In this document: in pieces, positions 62,665-64,000 of the stretch
How positions within the stretch are numbered: position 1 is the stretch's first letter
Layout of the letters: every line of letters starts with the position of its first letter
Assembly: GCF_049933045.1 (NCBI RefSeq)
Contig: NZ_CP187926.1
Coordinates: forward strand, 1,054,001-1,118,000
Direction: 5' to 3'
DNA: 64,000 bases
DNA from: Pseudocolwellia sp049933045
GTDB lineage: Bacteria; Pseudomonadota; Gammaproteobacteria; Enterobacterales; Alteromonadaceae
The notes under the pieces: generated by a model
Databases searched by the model: none
What the model saw: the letters and a program-made list of their open reading frames with translations, nothing else
Told to the model about the DNA's origin: nothing
Translations under genes and position numbers: made by a program

Positions 62665-63717
62665 ATGTTTAACCAAACCGATGATGTGCGCATCAACAAA
62701 ATTAAAGACTTATTACCTCCAATCGCATTACTTGAGCGATTTCCATCATCTGAAAATTCGTCAAAATCGGTTCTAGAAGGTAGAGATGCAATTCATAATA
62801 TTCTTGAAGGCAAAGATGACCGTTTATTAGTGGTTATTGGTCCATGTTCAATTCATGATACTGAAGCGGCAATAGAATATGGGCAACGTTTAGTTAAACT
62901 ACGTGAAAAATATAAAAATAGTTTAGAAATTGTTATGCGTGTTTATTTCGAAAAACCACGTACAACTGTTGGTTGGAAAGGGCTTATTAATGACCCTTAC
63001 ATGGATGAAAGTTTTCAGTTAAATGATGGTTTACGTATAGGCCGTAAGTTATTACTTGATTTGAATGAACTTGGTTTACCAACGGCAGGTGAGTTTTTAG
63101 ATATGATCACACCACAATACATGGCTGACTTTATGTGTTGGGGGGCGATTGGCGCGCGTACTACTGAAAGCCAAGTTCATCGTGAACTTGCTTCTGGTTT
63201 ATCTTGTCCTGTAGGATTTAAAAATGGTACTGATGGAACAATTAAAGTCGCTGTAGATGCTATTGGTTCTGCTTCTGCGCCACATCATTTTTTATCAGTA
63301 ACAAAACTTGGTCACTCTGCCATTGTAGAAACTACAGGTAATGAAGACTGCCATATTATTTTACGTGGTGGCAAAACAACAAACTATGATCGCGATAGTG
63401 TAAATGAAGTAACCAGCTTATTAGAGAAATCTAAATTAAATACGCGCATCATGATTGACTTCAGTCATGCCAACAGCAGTAAGAAGTTTGAAAACCAAAT
63501 GCTTGTTTCTACTGATGTTAGCCAGCAAATAAGTGACGGTAATCACAACATTTTTGGTGTGATGGTAGAAAGTCATTTAGTTGAAGGTCGTCAAGATCTT
63601 GTTGATGGTAAAGCTGTAACTTATGGACAAAGTATCACTGATGCTTGTATCGGATGGGACGCAACAGAAACTATGTTAGCTCAACTTAGTGAAGCCGTTG
63701 AAGCTCGTCGTTCATAA
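62665..63717 (+). CDS. 3-deoxy-7-phosphoheptulonate synthase (class I, AroF/G/H)
   Basis: A 350-residue DAHP synthase, first enzyme of the shikimate pathway, condensing PEP and erythrose-4-phosphate. Signatures: VIGPCSIHD (metal-binding Cys), MRVYFEKPRTTVGWKGLINDP, GARTTESQVHRELASGL, GFKNGTDG and MIDFSHANSSK. Length matches E. coli AroG/F/H; the feedback-sensing N-terminus (about 1-45) is present, but which amino acid it senses is not clear from what I can see. Monocistronic, closed by a terminator. Confidence 0.95.
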   Translation: MFNQTDDVRINKIKDLLPPIALLERFPSSENSSKSVLEGRDAIHNILEGKDDRLLVVIGPCSIHDTEAAIEYGQRLVKLREKYKNSLEIVMRVYFEKPRTTVGWKGLINDPYMDESFQLNDGLRIGRKLLLDLNELGLPTAGEFLDMITPQYMADFMCWGAIGARTTESQVHRELASGLSCPVGFKNGTDGTIKVAVDAIGSASAPHHFLSVTKLGHSAIVETTGNEDCHIILRGGKTTNYDRDSVNEVTSLLEKSKLNTRIMIDFSHANSSKKFENQMLVSTDVSQQISDGNHNIFGVMVESHLVEGRQDLVDGKAVTYGQSITDACIGWDATETMLAQLSEAVEARRS

Positions 63718-63770
63718 TATCACACAACACCGAATAACTTCATAAATATGCACTTTGTGTGCATAAAAAC

Positions 63771-63797
63771 AAAACCCGTTTTTCGCGGGTTTTTTAT
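63771..63797 (+). terminator. Rho-independent terminator after DAHP synthase gene
   Basis: Stem AAAACCCG/CGGGTTTT with a 7-base loop and a T-run. 54 bases past the stop codon. Confidence 0.9.
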
Positions 63798-64000
63798 TAT
63801 AAAATTTATAATTAAACGAATTTATAAATGAAATAATAAATAACTTTATAAAACTCACTGTTACAAAAATAATATTTTATGTTCTCGGTAACAGTGAATA
63901 ATCCGATTAAATCACATTAATTGACTTAATAATCGTCCTTTAAAGGGTTTATCTTAGATGTATAAGACTAGAGCACAAAAAACCATGAAAAATGCTCAAC

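Noticed and set aside
1..64000. CRISPR array, prophage or tRNA-bounded island
   Set aside because: No regularly spaced direct repeats, no integrase or phage structural genes, and no tRNA-like cloverleaf were seen.

Overview
The window looks like a chromosomal segment of a low-GC marine gammaproteobacterium of the Alteromonadales, probably Colwelliaceae (Colwellia or Thalassotalea type). This rests on AT-rich base use, gene families typical of that group (PdsR/PdsS/PdsO, TonB2-type energisation genes with DUF3450 and TPR partners, large TonB receptors) and small inverted-repeat elements in several gaps. The assignment is inference; no rRNA or tRNA gene is visible.

Region 1 (1-5.4 kb) is housekeeping: bcp-gcvR, bamC without the dapA gene that usually precedes it, and a tight operon of an ArsC/Spx-like gene, dapE, an M15 D,D-peptidase and a DUF2897 gene. 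Region 2 (6-10.7 kb) holds the two-component pair and OmpA-like protein of the proteobacterial dedicated sortase system, but the sortase and its target are missing; an unused Shine-Dalgarno sequence stands where the next gene should begin. Region 3 (10.7-20 kb) is accessory: redox and membrane proteins, a frameshifted MarR-type regulator, a copper nitrite reductase behind a perfect FNR-type box, and a metallo-beta-lactamase-fold/DUF1566 gene broken by a nonsense codon and a frameshift. Region 4 (20-31 kb) has divergent dinG and polB sharing a LexA box, metC, a stand-alone ovothiol-type methyltransferase, an IS200-like element beside a truncated response regulator, and a YHYH lipoprotein.

Region 5 (32.8-62.3 kb) is the functional core. 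A RutR-like TetR regulator is co-directional with a secreted nuclease/phosphatase-fold protein and a lipoprotein alkaline phosphatase, and divergent from a large TonB receptor. Then come cdd-deoA, upp, a Fur-type TonB2 energisation operon divergent from a siderophore receptor-piuC pair, a tdk/deoC/nucleoside transporter/udk operon divergent from deoB and a second TonB receptor, then deoD and add. Operators resembling the E. coli RutR consensus TTGACCANNTGGTCAA lie before the regulator, the first TonB receptor, cdd-deoA and the udk/deoB divergence. Read together, this is a likely outside-to-inside route: nucleic acids or nucleotides degraded and dephosphorylated outside the cytoplasm, taken through the outer membrane by TonB receptors, moved inward by a CNT transporter, and salvaged or catabolised.

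Two families of short non-coding inverted-repeat elements are scattered through the window. One has four copies, each with a perfect 4-bp target duplication; the other has three copies bounded by TA. The window ends with an aromatic-pathway DAHP synthase gene.
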